A stretch of DNA of 64,000 nucleotides from Agrobacterium fabrum str. C58 (GCF_000092025.1 NC_003063.2:1865501-1929500), one strand, 5' to 3'; counted from the first letter of the stretch, positions 34,405 through 43,854 are shown. The notes: generated by a model from the letters alone, not told the origin. Made by a program: numbers and translations.

Positions 34405-37194
34405 ATGAACCTTTACCTGGATTACCTGGCTGAAATCAAAAGCAGAGAAACACTGGGTCTCGCGCCCAAACCCATCGATGACGGCGCTCTGACGGCCGAA
34501 ATCATTGAGCTCATCGAGGATACCAGCAGCGAATACCGCGCCGATGCGCTGAAATTCTTCATCTACAATACCCTGCCGGGCACCACGAGTGCTGCCGGCG
34601 TCAAGGCTGCCTTCCTGAAGCAGATCATCCTTGGTGAAGTGCTGGTGCCGGAAATCACGCCTTCCTTCGCGCTGGAGCTGTTGTCGCACATGAAAGGCGG
34701 CCCGTCGATCAAGGTGCTGCTCGATGTCGCGCTCGGTAACGATGCCGCGATCGACGCCAAGGCGGGTGAAGTTCTGAAGACCCAGGTCTTCCTCTACGAC
34801 GCCGATATGTTCCGCCTGCGTGATGCCTACAAGGAAGGCAGCGCCATCGCCAGAGACGTTCTGGAAAGCTACGCCAAGGCCGAATTCTTCACCAAGCTTC
34901 CCGATGTCGACGACGAGATCAAGATCGTTACCTTCATCGCCGCCGAAGGCGATATTTCCACCGACCTCCTGTCGCCCGGCAACCAGGCGCATTCGCGCTC
35001 CGACCGCCAGTTGCACGGCCAGTGTATGATCTCGCCGGAAGCGCAGGCGGAAATCGTCGCGCTGCAGCAGCAGCACCCCGACAAGCGGGTAATGTTGATC
35101 GCCGAAAAGGGCACGATGGGCGTCGGCTCGTCGCGCATGTCGGGCGTCAACAACGTGGCGCTGTGGACCGGCAAGCAGGCCAGCCCCTATGTGCCTTTCG
35201 TGAATTACGCACCGATCGTTGCCGGCACCAACGGCATTTCGCCGATTTTCGCCACAACCGTCGATGTGACGGGTGGGATCGGCATCAACCTCAAGAACTG
35301 GGTGAAGAAGCTCGGTGAAGACGGCAAGCCGATCCTCAACAATGACGGTAACCCGATCCTCGAGCAGAAATATTCGGTCGAGACCGGCACGGTCCTCAAG
35401 ATCGACGCCAAGAACCGCAAGCTGCGGGACGAGAACGGCACCGAACTGGTGGACCTCGCTTCTTCCTTCACGCCGCAGAAGATGGAATTCATGAAGGCCG
35501 GCAGCTCTTACGCCATCGTTTTCGGCAAGAAGCTCCAGACATTCGCGGCTCAGACGCTAGGCGTCGAGGCGACCCAGGTCTTTGCACCGAACAAGGAAAT
35601 TTCGATCGAAGGCCAGGGCCTCACCGCCGTCGAGAAGATCTTCAACCGCAATGCCGTCGGCGTCACCCCCGGCAAGGTGCTGCATGCCGGCTCGGACGTT
35701 CGCGTCAAGGTCAACATCGTCGGTTCGCAGGATACGACCGGTCTGATGACCGCGCAGGAACTGGAAGCGATGGCGGCCACCGTCATTTCGCCGCTGGTTG
35801 ACGGCGCTTACCAGTCGGGCTGCCACACGGCTTCCGTTTGGGACAAAAAGGCGCAGGCCAACACGCCGAAGCTCATGTCCTTCATGCACAATTTCGGCGT
35901 CATCACCGGCCGTGACCCGAAGGGCGTCTATCATTCGATGACGGACGTGATCCACAAGGTGCTGAACGACATCACCGTGGATGATCGGGCGATCATTATC
36001 GGCGGCGACAGCCATACCCGCATGTCCAAGGGCGTGGCCTTCGGTGCTGACTCCGGCACCGTCGCCCTCGCACTGGCAACGGGTGAAGCAACCATGCCGA
36101 TCCCGCAGTCGGTCAAGGTCACCTTCAAGGGCACGATGCAGCCTTACATGGACTTCCGCGACGTGGTGCATGCCACGCAGGCGCAGATGCTGCAGCAGCA
36201 TGGCGACAACGTCTTCCAGGGCCGCATCATCGAAGTCCACATCGGCACGCTGCTCGCTGACCAGGCCTTCACCTTCACCGACTGGACGGCCGAAATGAAG
36301 GCCAAGGCGTCGATCTGCATTTCCGAGGACGAGACGCTGATCGAGTCGCTCGAAATTGCCAAGTCGCGCATCCAGATCATGATCGACAAGGGCATGGACA
36401 ATGCCGCCCAGACGCTCAAGGGCCTGATTGACAAGGCAGATCAGCGCATTGCCGAAATCCGCTCAGGTGAAACGCCGGCGCTGAAGCCGGACGCGAACGC
36501 GAAATATTTCGCGGAAGTCGTTGTCGATCTCGACATCATCAACGAACCGATGATCGCTGATCCTGACGTCAACAACAACGACGTCTCCAGACGCTACACG
36601 CATGACACGATCCGTCCGGTTTCCTATTACGGCGCGACCAAGAAGGTCGATCTCGGTTTCGTCGGTTCGTGCATGGTGCATAAGGGTGACGTGAAGATCG
36701 TCGCGCAGATGCTGCGCAACATGGAAAAGACCGAAGGCAAGGTCGAGTTCAAGGCACCGCTTGTCGTTGCCGCACCGACCTACAACATCATCGATGAGCT
36801 GAAGGCGGAAGGGGATTGGGAAATCCTGCAGAAATATTCCGGCTTCGAATTCGATGACGTCAACCCGAAGACTTCGAACCGTACCGAATACGACAACATT
36901 CTCTATCTGGAGCGTCCCGGCTGCAACCTGTGCATGGGCAATCAGGAGAAGGCGGCAAAGGGTGATACGGTTCTCGCAACCTCGACCCGTCTCTTCCAGG
37001 GCCGTGTCGTCGAAGACAGCGCCGAGAAGAAGGGTGAGTCGCTTCTGGCTTCCACCCCGGTCGTGGTGCTCTCTGCAATTCTTGGTCGCACGCCGAGCAT
37101 TGAAGAGTATCGCTCCGCCGTCGAAGGGATCGACCTGACGAAGTTCGCCCCGCCGAAGACAACGCCGATCGATTCCCAGTCGGTGCACTACTAA
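34405..37194 (+). CDS. acnB: Aconitate hydratase B / 2-methylisocitrate dehydratase
   Basis: A 929-residue AcnB-type aconitase. The N-terminal HEAT-like domain (about 1-160) and the swivel domain precede the catalytic core. The [4Fe-4S] ligands are the Cys in GSCMVHKGDVK and the two in PGCNLCMGNQEKAA. HSRSDRQLHGQ and GGDSHTRMSKGVAFGADSGTVALALATGE are active-site regions. It interconverts citrate and isocitrate in the TCA cycle. It is longer than E. coli AcnB (865), partly from an insertion around residues 300-345. The ATG at 34405 is preferred to upstream in-frame starts because it begins the conserved sequence. Confidence 0.95.
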   Translation: MNLYLDYLAEIKSRETLGLAPKPIDDGALTAEIIELIEDTSSEYRADALKFFIYNTLPGTTSAAGVKAAFLKQIILGEVLVPEITPSFALELLSHMKGGPSIKVLLDVALGNDAAIDAKAGEVLKTQVFLYDADMFRLRDAYKEGSAIARDVLESYAKAEFFTKLPDVDDEIKIVTFIAAEGDISTDLLSPGNQAHSRSDRQLHGQCMISPEAQAEIVALQQQHPDKRVMLIAEKGTMGVGSSRMSGVNNVALWTGKQASPYVPFVNYAPIVAGTNGISPIFATTVDVTGGIGINLKNWVKKLGEDGKPILNNDGNPILEQKYSVETGTVLKIDAKNRKLRDENGTELVDLASSFTPQKMEFMKAGSSYAIVFGKKLQTFAAQTLGVEATQVFAPNKEISIEGQGLTAVEKIFNRNAVGVTPGKVLHAGSDVRVKVNIVGSQDTTGLMTAQELEAMAATVISPLVDGAYQSGCHTASVWDKKAQANTPKLMSFMHNFGVITGRDPKGVYHSMTDVIHKVLNDITVDDRAIIIGGDSHTRMSKGVAFGADSGTVALALATGEATMPIPQSVKVTFKGTMQPYMDFRDVVHATQAQMLQQHGDNVFQGRIIEVHIGTLLADQAFTFTDWTAEMKAKASICISEDETLIESLEIAKSRIQIMIDKGMDNAAQTLKGLIDKADQRIAEIRSGETPALKPDANAKYFAEVVVDLDIINEPMIADPDVNNNDVSRRYTHDTIRPVSYYGATKKVDLGFVGSCMVHKGDVKIVAQMLRNMEKTEGKVEFKAPLVVAAPTYNIIDELKAEGDWEILQKYSGFEFDDVNPKTSNRTEYDNILYLERPGCNLCMGNQEKAAKGDTVLATSTRLFQGRVVEDSAEKKGESLLASTPVVVLSAILGRTPSIEEYRSAVEGIDLTKFAPPKTTPIDSQSVHY

Positions 37195-37602
37195 GCATCG
37201 GGTTTCGCAGGCTTCGGCCTGTGAATGCGGCCCAGTTGACCGGCATCAGATGAATGAACGCAGCGGAAATCGATTTCCGCTGCGTTTTCATTTGTATGGA
37301 GATGGTTTCTTATAATTTGATGCAACAAATTAAATGGGCTCTCGCGTGCCGAATTGTCAGCACTTGCATAGGTCGGGTAACACTTCATTTAGTGATTTTG
37401 TGAAATCTAAAATACGCAGGTTCCAAGGGTTGATCCGGAGCCGGTAGAACAAGCAGAGCCACCTTGAGTTGCCCCAGCGGCGGTTCAAAAGGCATCCGCT
37501 TGTCGCCCTATGAGGAGGGGCAACAGCTACCCGCGATGTTTCATCATATGGTTCCCGGCCGCCCTTATCGACGGCTGGAGAGCGCTTGCCTTGAGGCCAT
37601 TC
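37195..37602. other. 408-base gap between acnB and the chemoreceptor gene
   Basis: Holds the acnB terminator (37258-37293), then about 310 bases with an A+T-rich section (37310-37410) likely to contain the chemoreceptor promoter. I see no clear hexamers or further genes. Confidence 0.6.
37258..37293 (+). terminator. Intrinsic terminator of acnB
   Basis: A perfect 28-base palindrome with arms ACGCAGCGGAAATC/GATTTCCGCTGCGT, followed by TTTCATTT. Confidence 0.9.
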
Positions 37603-39546
37603 ATGTCTTTCCTGAAGAATACCAAGATAAAAACGAAGGTCGTTTTTGTCATCTCGTTGATGAGCCTGATGTCGCTTTCCGGAATAAGCTACGTCAGCCT
37701 GCAATATAAAAAAACCGACGCCGTCTATAGCGATTTCATCGGCCATGAGGCCCTTGCTGCGGTGCTGAACGCCAGAACCAGCGGCAATCTCAACGCGCTC
37801 GGCATGCAGATACTGCGCGCCAGCCTCAACGACCCGGCGAGCAGCGATTTCGAAGCCGCGGTCAAAACCTTCAGGGCGGATCGCAAGCAGCTCGAAGAGC
37901 GCCAGAACAAGATCATGGAGCTGGTGCCGGCGCGCACGGATGCCGCGCGCGACATCCTCAAGGGTGTTGTCGAGGTCGAGGAGATCGGCAACCAGGTCAT
38001 CACCCTCATGCAGGCGGGCAAGCAGGCCGAAGCGCAGCAAATGGCGCTCAACGTGCTCAGGAAGATAACCGAGGTCTCGCCGAAAATCAGTGCGGGCAAC
38101 GAGCAGCTCATCCAGGTCATGAATGACGGCAGGGAGCGGCTGACGGCGAGCACCAATACGACGATCTGGACGGGTCTCATCACCCTCGCACTGGTGTCCA
38201 TCGCCCTGATTGCGCTTGGTCTGCTGGTCTCGTCGCGCGGCATTACCACGCCTATTGCGCGGCTTCGCGCCCGGATGGAATCGCTCGCCGCCGGTGATAC
38301 GGCAAGCGAGATCGACGGCATGGACCGCAGGGATGAAGTCGGACAGATGGCCGCCACCGTCCAGGCCTTCCGCGAAAACGCCATCGCGCGCGTGCGGCTC
38401 GAGAATGAAACCGAAGCCAACCGGTCCATGTCCGAGAAAGATCGGATCGAACGCGAAAAACAGAAGGCGCAGGAGGCCGCCGACGTTCAGTTCGCAGTCA
38501 ACAATCTCGCCACGGCGCTGTCCAGGATTGCTGAAGGTGACGTGACCTACCGTATTGCCCAGCCTTTCGTGCCAAATCTTGATGGTATTCGCGGTGATTT
38601 CAACCGGGCTGCGGAACAGCTGCAATCGACGCTGACCCAGGTGGCGCAGAATGCACGCGGCATCGATGCCGGCGCCAACGAGATCAGGTCGGCCGCAGAC
38701 GATCTGGCCAGACGCACGGAGCAGCAGGCTGCGGCGGTTGAAGAAACGGCAGCGGCTCTGGAGGAAATCACCACGACGGTGAAGGATTCCACCAAGCGGG
38801 CGCAGGAAGCCGGCCACCTCGTTGGCCGCGCGAAAATCGGTGCGGAAAAATCCGGAGAAGTGGTTCAGAAGGCCGTCTCCGCCATGGAGCAGATCGCGAC
38901 CTCCGCCAATGAGATTTCCAACATTATCGGCGTGATCGACGAGATCGCCTTCCAGACCAACCTTCTGGCGCTGAATGCCGGCGTAGAAGCGGCCCGTGCG
39001 GGCGATGCGGGCAAGGGCTTTGCCGTCGTCGCGCAGGAGGTTCGCGAACTGGCGCAGCGTTCCGCCAATGCGGCGAAGGAAATCAAGAACCTGATCACGA
39101 CGTCGAACGGGCAGGTTCAGCAGGGCGTGCAACTGGTTGGCGAAACCGGCAGGGCGCTGGAACTGATCGTCACGGAAGTGCAGGAAATCAACCGGCACGT
39201 TGCCGCCATTTCGGAATCGGCTCAGGAGCAATCCTCCGGCCTGCAGCAGATCAATACGGCTGTGAACCAGATGGATCAGGACACCCAGAAGAACGCCGCC
39301 ATGGTGGAAGAAAGCACGGCGGCAAGCCACGGCCTCGCCCGCGAGGCATCGTCGCTCAACCGGCTGATTGCGCAGTTCAAGCTCTCTGAAGCCGGTTATG
39401 CGGAGACCGCAGCACCCATGCGCACGGCATCGGCGGCCGACAGGCCTGCTGTTTCGCCCGCCCGCGCCCTCGGTGGAAGGATCAGGGCTGCGTTTTCCGG
39501 CAATGCGGCGTTGAATACCGCAGCGGACAACTGGGAGGAGTTCTGA
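37603..39546 (+). CDS. Methyl-accepting chemotaxis protein with C-terminal NWEEF tether
   Basis: A 647-residue chemoreceptor. The first span (about 12-32) is followed by a periplasmic four-helix-type sensor region (about 33-185), then a second span (about 188-212), HAMP units, and a long coiled-coil signalling domain. The hairpin tip IGVIDEIAFQTNLLALNAGVEAARAG is intact. The final residues NWEEF form the pentapeptide that docks CheR and CheB. The frame is open from 37510, but the ATG at 37603 with TTGAGG upstream starts the normal membrane anchor. The ligand is unknown. Confidence 0.95.
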   Translation: MSFLKNTKIKTKVVFVISLMSLMSLSGISYVSLQYKKTDAVYSDFIGHEALAAVLNARTSGNLNALGMQILRASLNDPASSDFEAAVKTFRADRKQLEERQNKIMELVPARTDAARDILKGVVEVEEIGNQVITLMQAGKQAEAQQMALNVLRKITEVSPKISAGNEQLIQVMNDGRERLTASTNTTIWTGLITLALVSIALIALGLLVSSRGITTPIARLRARMESLAAGDTASEIDGMDRRDEVGQMAATVQAFRENAIARVRLENETEANRSMSEKDRIEREKQKAQEAADVQFAVNNLATALSRIAEGDVTYRIAQPFVPNLDGIRGDFNRAAEQLQSTLTQVAQNARGIDAGANEIRSAADDLARRTEQQAAAVEETAAALEEITTTVKDSTKRAQEAGHLVGRAKIGAEKSGEVVQKAVSAMEQIATSANEISNIIGVIDEIAFQTNLLALNAGVEAARAGDAGKGFAVVAQEVRELAQRSANAAKEIKNLITTSNGQVQQGVQLVGETGRALELIVTEVQEINRHVAAISESAQEQSSGLQQINTAVNQMDQDTQKNAAMVEESTAASHGLAREASSLNRLIAQFKLSEAGYAETAAPMRTASAADRPAVSPARALGGRIRAAFSGNAALNTAADNWEEF

Positions 39547-39605
39547 TCCTCTCCCGCGTTCTGCCCTTGCTTCCGGCAGGGCGCTGAGGGCATCGTTTCA
39601 GACAT

Positions 39606-39648
39606 GAACACCGGGGATCAGGCTCTGATCTCCGGTGTTCTGCTTTTT
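39606..39648 (+). terminator. Intrinsic terminator after the chemoreceptor
   Basis: Sixteen-base arms beginning GAACACCGG with one mismatch, a short loop, and TGCTTTTTA downstream. Confidence 0.85.
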
Positions 39649-39744
39649 ACGCTGCGTCGGCCTGGCCCGCCGCTGTTCTTTGCCTTTTGCATTCACGCCC
39701 GCTAGGTTTATCGCAACTGTCTGCAATGCGTCTGAGGGGGAGCC

Positions 39745-39927
39745 ATGATCGCGGCCTATATCGATGAATTCATCATGTTCTGCGCGGGCCTGTGGATGAC
39801 GCTGGTGGGGTTCGGTTATCTGGCTCTCTCTAAAAACCCCGCTTACCAGCCGCGGGTGGTGCGTCATTTCAAATGGATGGGGCCGATGCTGATCGGGATC
39901 GCTATCATTCTGGCCATAGCGTCGTAA
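39745..39927 (+). CDS. Small two-span membrane protein of unknown function
   Basis: A 60-residue hydrophobic protein with two likely membrane helices (about 9-28 and 44-59), joined by a basic loop (YQPRVVRHFKW) that would be cytoplasmic. GAGGGGGAGCC precedes the ATG, which supports translation. I do not recognise a family. It stands alone between the chemoreceptor terminator and catB. Confidence 0.6.
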   Translation: MIAAYIDEFIMFCAGLWMTLVGFGYLALSKNPAYQPRVVRHFKWMGPMLIGIAIILAIAS

Positions 39928-40082
39928 GGCCTGACGACCGGTGTGCGGCAGCGCTTGGCCTTCGGCGTATTTTGGGCTAACCATGAGTCATGATTAAAGC
40001 CTCGAGTATCACCTGCATCTAGCTCCCGCCTGAGCGCGAGGAGCATCCGGCGCGAAACCGGTCGGTTTTGCGCTTGGCGTAT

Positions 40083-40100
40083 GCTTGCCTGAAGGCAAGC
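40083..40100 (+). promoter_or_regulatory. Inverted repeat in the catB leader
   Basis: GCTTGCCT and AGGCAAGC arms with a GA centre; as RNA this is a seven-base stem with a TGAA loop. It ends 31 bases before the catB start. It could be an operator or a leader hairpin. Confidence 0.4.
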
Positions 40101-40131
40101 TAATGCGAACAGATGCAGTGAGATTATTTCA

Positions 40132-40761
40132 ATGGAAAACTATTTCGAAAGCCCATTCCGGGGCATTACACTCGACAAGCAGGTGAAGAGCCCGAACCTG
40201 GTGGTCGGAAAATACAGCTATTATTCCGGCTATTACCACGGCCACAGTTTCGAGGATTGCGCCCGGTACCTGCTGCCCGATGAGGGCGCGGACAGGCTGG
40301 TGATCGGAAGCTTCTGCTCGATCGGTTCGGGCGCCGCCTTCATCATGGCGGGCAATCAGGGGCACCGCAACGAATGGATCAGTACCTTCCCGTTCTTCTT
40401 CATGCCGGAGGTGCCGGAATTCGAGAATGCCGCCAACGGTTATCTGCCGGCGGGCGACACCGTCATCGGCAACGATGTCTGGATCGGTTCGGAAGCGATC
40501 ATCATGCCCGGCATCACCGTCGGTGATGGCGCGGTGATCGGAACGCGGGCGCTGGTGACGAAGGACGTCGAGCCCTACGCCATCGTCGGCGGCAACCCCG
40601 CAAAAACGATCCGCAAGCGGTTTGACGACGATAGCATCGCCCTGCTGCTCGAGATGAAATGGTGGGGCTGGCCGGCGGAGCGGCTGAAAGCTGCAATGCC
40701 GCTGATGACCAGCGGCAATGTCGCGGCGCTCTATCGTTTCTGGCGGTCCGATAGCCTCTAG
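40132..40761 (+). CDS. catB: Type B chloramphenicol O-acetyltransferase
   Basis: A 209-residue left-handed beta-helix acetyltransferase (xenobiotic acetyltransferase family). Hexapeptide repeats run through about 55-160, including [36 protein letters not shown]. The catalytic His is in GNQGHRNEW, and the family N-terminus ([31 protein letters not shown]) is intact. It uses acetyl-CoA to acetylate the 3-hydroxyl of chloramphenicol in the cytoplasm. A catB of this type was first described from A. tumefaciens, so it is probably an intrinsic chromosomal gene. No mobile element flanks it. Confidence 0.93.
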   Translation: MENYFESPFRGITLDKQVKSPNLVVGKYSYYSGYYHGHSFEDCARYLLPDEGADRLVIGSFCSIGSGAAFIMAGNQGHRNEWISTFPFFFMPEVPEFENAANGYLPAGDTVIGNDVWIGSEAIIMPGITVGDGAVIGTRALVTKDVEPYAIVGGNPAKTIRKRFDDDSIALLLEMKWWGWPAERLKAAMPLMTSGNVAALYRFWRSDSL

Positions 40762-40772
40762 CGGTAAAGATT

Positions 40773-40806
40773 GCCGGCCCGTCCAGACAGAGCGGGCCGG
40801 CGCTTT
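40773..40806. terminator. Terminator between convergent catB and monooxygenase genes
   Basis: GCCGGCCCG and CGGGCCGGC arms around an 11-base loop, followed by GCTTTC. The T-run is short. Confidence 0.6.
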
Positions 40807-40814
40807 CGCCTGGA

Positions 40815-42617
40815 TCAGGACAGATGATGTGGTTTTTGCAGCCCATAGACGGGTGTTTTAAGCCCGGCCTGTCTGGCTTTGAGCTGAAGCGACAGATATT
40901 GCGAATAATGCCGCGACTGATGCAGGTTGCCGCCGTGGAACCACAGGGCGTCCTGCCGGGTCGGCTTCCACATGTTGCGCTGCTCGCCCTCCCACGGGCC
41001 GGGATCCTTTGTAGTGTCGGAGCCGAGGCCCCAGCATTTTCCGACCTTGTCCGCCACGTCGCGCGAAATGAGATCCGCCGCCCAGCCGTTCATCGAGCCG
41101 TAACCGGTGGCATAGACCACCAAATCGGCGGGCAGTTCCGTGCCGTCCTTCAGCACCACCGCATTTTCGGTGAGATGTGAGACGTCCACGCCGGATTTCA
41201 GCTTGATCGAGCCGTCGATCACCAGATCGCAGGCACCAACATCGATATAGTAACCCGAGCCGCGGCGCAGATATTTCATGAACAGGCCGGACTCGTCATC
41301 GCCGAAGTCGAGCATGAAACCGGCCTTTTCCAGTGCCGCGTAAAATTCGGCATCCTGTTCCCGGATCCGGTCGTAAATCGGCACCTGGAATTCATGCATG
41401 ATCCGGTAGGGCAGGGAGGCGAAGATGAGGTCGGCTTTGCGCGTTGTCATGCCGTTCGCAACCGCGCGTTCGGAATAGAGATCGCCGAGGCCGATCTCCA
41501 TCAGTGAGTCCGATTTGACGATATGGGTGGAGGAACGCTGCAGCATGGTGACATCAGCACCCGCTTCCCAGAGCGCCGCGCAGATATCATGCGCCGAGTT
41601 GTTGGAGCCGATCACCACGACCTTTTTGCCGGCATAGGCATCCGGGCCGGGATGTTGCGAGGAATGCTGCTGTTCGCCCTTGAAGACATCCTGCCCGGGG
41701 AATTTCGGTACATTGGCCTTGCCGGACATGCCGGTTGCCAGCACCAGCTGTTTCGGCCGCAGCACGACTTCCTTTCCGGCACGATCGACAACCACCGTCC
41801 ATTCGCCGGTCGTCTCATCATATTGCGCCGATTTGCAGGTGGTGGAGCCCCAGTAATTCAGTTCCATGACCCTCGTGTACATTTCCAGCCAGTCGCCCAC
41901 CTTGTCCTTGGGTGTGAAGACCGGCCAGTTTTCCGGGAACGGAATATAGGGCAGGTGGTCGTACCAGACCGGGTCATGCAGGCAGAGCGATTTATAGCGC
42001 TTGCGCCAGCTGTCGCCGGGCCGCTCGTTCTTTTCGATGATGATCGTCGGCACACCGAGCTGGCGAAGGCGCGCGCCAAGCGCGATGCCGCCCTGTCCGC
42101 CGCCGATGATGACGACATAGGGCTGCTCTGCATAACCGAGTTCCGCAGCCTCGGCCTCGCGCTTTTCCTTCCAGGTCCGGCGGCTGCGGTCGTGGCCGTG
42201 TTCCGCGCCCATCGGCCGGCGAATGCCTTTTGGTTCCTCGTGGCCTTTCAGTTCGCTCATGGTGGTGAGCAAGGTCCAGATCAGCCCGTCCTTCAGGCGG
42301 ATATGACCGTAACCACGGGCGGCCCCGGTCTCGAACTCGAACCAGCCTTCGGTGACGCCGCCGCCTTCAGAGGCCTGCTCTTTTGCATCCTGCACGAAGC
42401 CGGAGGGCTTGATAGCGGCGAGCTGGCTGGCCAGCATGTCGTGGATCTGTTCGCGGCCCTCCAGCGTCTTCAGGTTCCAGGTGAAGGTCACGAGATCGCG
42501 CCAGTAACAATCGGCCTGAAACAGGTTGACGGCGGCGTCTATGTCGCCGGCTTCAAGCGCATTGCCGAGCTTCGAAAGAACCGTATCGATTTTGGTGGCG
42601 GGACTGACATCAAGCAT
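40815..42617 (-). CDS. Class B flavin monooxygenase with N-terminal NTF2-like domain
   Basis: A 600-residue protein. Residues 1-130 resemble a SnoaL/NTF2-like domain (ALEAGDIDAAVNLFQADCYWRDLVTFTWNLKTLEGREQI). The FAD site follows (VVIIGGGQGGIALGARLRQLG), then a class B fingerprint variant FKGEQQHSSQH, and the NADPH site VVVIGSNNSAHDICAALWEAGA. YUCCA-like and Baeyer-Villiger enzymes share this layout. It would use NADPH and O2 to oxygenate a ketone, amine or keto acid; the substrate is unknown. GGAGGAG sits six bases before the ATG at 42617, so that start is chosen over 42623 and 42632. It lies downstream of acoR and the alcohol dehydrogenase. Confidence 0.85.
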   Translation of the reverse strand: MLDVSPATKIDTVLSKLGNALEAGDIDAAVNLFQADCYWRDLVTFTWNLKTLEGREQIHDMLASQLAAIKPSGFVQDAKEQASEGGGVTEGWFEFETGAARGYGHIRLKDGLIWTLLTTMSELKGHEEPKGIRRPMGAEHGHDRSRRTWKEKREAEAAELGYAEQPYVVIIGGGQGGIALGARLRQLGVPTIIIEKNERPGDSWRKRYKSLCLHDPVWYDHLPYIPFPENWPVFTPKDKVGDWLEMYTRVMELNYWGSTTCKSAQYDETTGEWTVVVDRAGKEVVLRPKQLVLATGMSGKANVPKFPGQDVFKGEQQHSSQHPGPDAYAGKKVVVIGSNNSAHDICAALWEAGADVTMLQRSSTHIVKSDSLMEIGLGDLYSERAVANGMTTRKADLIFASLPYRIMHEFQVPIYDRIREQDAEFYAALEKAGFMLDFGDDESGLFMKYLRRGSGYYIDVGACDLVIDGSIKLKSGVDVSHLTENAVVLKDGTELPADLVVYATGYGSMNGWAADLISRDVADKVGKCWGLGSDTTKDPGPWEGEQRNMWKPTRQDALWFHGGNLHQSRHYSQYLSLQLKARQAGLKTPVYGLQKPHHLS

Positions 42618-42686
42618 ATTCATCTCCTCCATGGTGCTTGGTCTGATGGCGGAGCGGCGGTGTCGCCGCCCCGAAAGCCAATACCC

Positions 42687-42718
42687 GCGCCTGCCGGGCT
42701 CCTCTTCCCGGCAGGCGC
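42687..42718 (-). repeat. Strong hairpin between dehydrogenase and monooxygenase genes
   Basis: Perfect 12-base arms (GCGCCTGCCGGG/CCCGGCAGGCGC) around an eight-base loop, with no T-run on the minus strand. It may stabilise the dehydrogenase message or attenuate monooxygenase expression. Confidence 0.6.
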
Positions 42719-42729
42719 AGGCGAAAAGC

Positions 42730-43803
42730 CTATTTCGAAAGATCGATCAGGATTTTCAGATGCGTGCCGGCGGGGTCGAGCAGGGCATCGAAGCCCTCGG
42801 TCACGGCCGTATCCAGCGTGATGCGCTTGGTGACGATCTTCGTCGCCGGCAGCAGGCCGGAGGCAATGAGCCGGATGACGCGCGGCCAGTAATGGGTCGG
42901 ATAGGCCCAGGAGCCCTTGATCTCCAGATCACGGAACGTCACCTGGAACCAGTCGATCGGGTTTTCATGCGGGTGCAGCCCGGTTTGCACGACGACGCCC
43001 TGCTTGCGCACGGCGTCAACGCAGGCCTTGAGCGCATGTTCATTACCCACGCATTCGATCGCCACGTCGCAGCCGACCTTGCCTTCGGTTGCCGAGCGGA
43101 CGACATCACCGACATTATCGCGCTTGGGGTTGATGGTGATGACATCACGGATGACATTGCGGGCAAGCTCGAGGCGGGCGTCATTCAGATCGGAGACAAA
43201 AAGCTGGGTAGCGCCGGCGGCGCGGGCCGCCAGAAGCGTCAACATGCCGATCGGGCCGGCACCCGTGACCAGAACGCTATTACCGGCGGTAACGCCACCG
43301 CGATCACAGGCATAAACGGCAACGGCCGAGGGTTCCACCAGTGCGGCCTCTTCGTCGGTCATCTCGTCCGGAATTTTCTGGACGTTGTATTCGTTGACAA
43401 GTGCGGCTTCCGCCATGCCGCCGCCGTCCCAGCTGAGGCCGACCAGTGCCAGTTGCGTGCTGAGATGGAAAAGGCCACGATCAGCGAAATAATCGCCGGA
43501 TCGCGGCATGATGAGCGGCTGGATGGAGACGCGGTCGCCGACGTTGACGGAGGTCACACCGTCGCCGATCGCCTCAACCACGCCGCCGAATTCGTGGCCC
43601 AGAATCTGTGGGCCATGGGCGCCGGTAAAAGGATGCGGTTCGGTGGGAATGAAGATCGGGCCGTAGCTATATTCATGCAGATCGGTGCCGCAGATGCCGA
43701 CGAAACGGTTGCGGACGAGGACCTGTCCCGGGCCAGGCCGTTTCGGCTCGGCAATGTCTTCGATCCGCAAATCCTTGGCTGCATGAAATCTGAGCGCGCG
43801 CAT
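42730..43803 (-). CDS. Zinc-dependent dehydrogenase, 2,3-butanediol dehydrogenase-like
   Basis: A 357-residue medium-chain dehydrogenase. The catalytic zinc site is shown by CGTDLHEY and GHEFGGVVEAIG with the acidic residue EP at about 150. The Rossmann motif reads VLVTGAGPIGMLTLLAARAAGA. The structural four-Cys zinc lobe appears absent. The N-terminal GTDLHEYSYGPIFIP segment is typical of (R,R)-butanediol dehydrogenases, and an AcoR-type activator next door supports a diol or secondary alcohol substrate. GAGGAGAAAAC precedes the ATG at 43803. A sigma-54 promoter lies 36-51 bases upstream. Confidence 0.88.
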   Translation of the reverse strand: MRALRFHAAKDLRIEDIAEPKRPGPGQVLVRNRFVGICGTDLHEYSYGPIFIPTEPHPFTGAHGPQILGHEFGGVVEAIGDGVTSVNVGDRVSIQPLIMPRSGDYFADRGLFHLSTQLALVGLSWDGGGMAEAALVNEYNVQKIPDEMTDEEAALVEPSAVAVYACDRGGVTAGNSVLVTGAGPIGMLTLLAARAAGATQLFVSDLNDARLELARNVIRDVITINPKRDNVGDVVRSATEGKVGCDVAIECVGNEHALKACVDAVRKQGVVVQTGLHPHENPIDWFQVTFRDLEIKGSWAYPTHYWPRVIRLIASGLLPATKIVTKRITLDTAVTEGFDALLDPAGTHLKILIDLSK

Positions 43804-43838
43804 GTTTTCTCCTCGATGGCACTTGATGCCAGAGAAGG

Positions 43839-43854
43839 TGCAATGCCCATGCCA
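43839..43854 (-). promoter_or_regulatory. Sigma-54 (-24/-12) promoter of the dehydrogenase gene
   Basis: On the minus strand TGGCAT, five bases, then TTGCA: GG and GC are at the required spacing. Transcription would begin near 43829, about 26 bases before the ATG. An AAA+ activator gene lies immediately upstream. Confidence 0.8.

Noticed and set aside
37357..39330. 657-codon minus-strand frame opposite the chemoreceptor
   Set aside because: Shadow of the coiled-coil coding sequence; no domain seen.
40113..40121. ATG-CAG-TGA minimal upstream ORF before catB
   Set aside because: No ribosome site; a three-codon frame this short is expected by chance.
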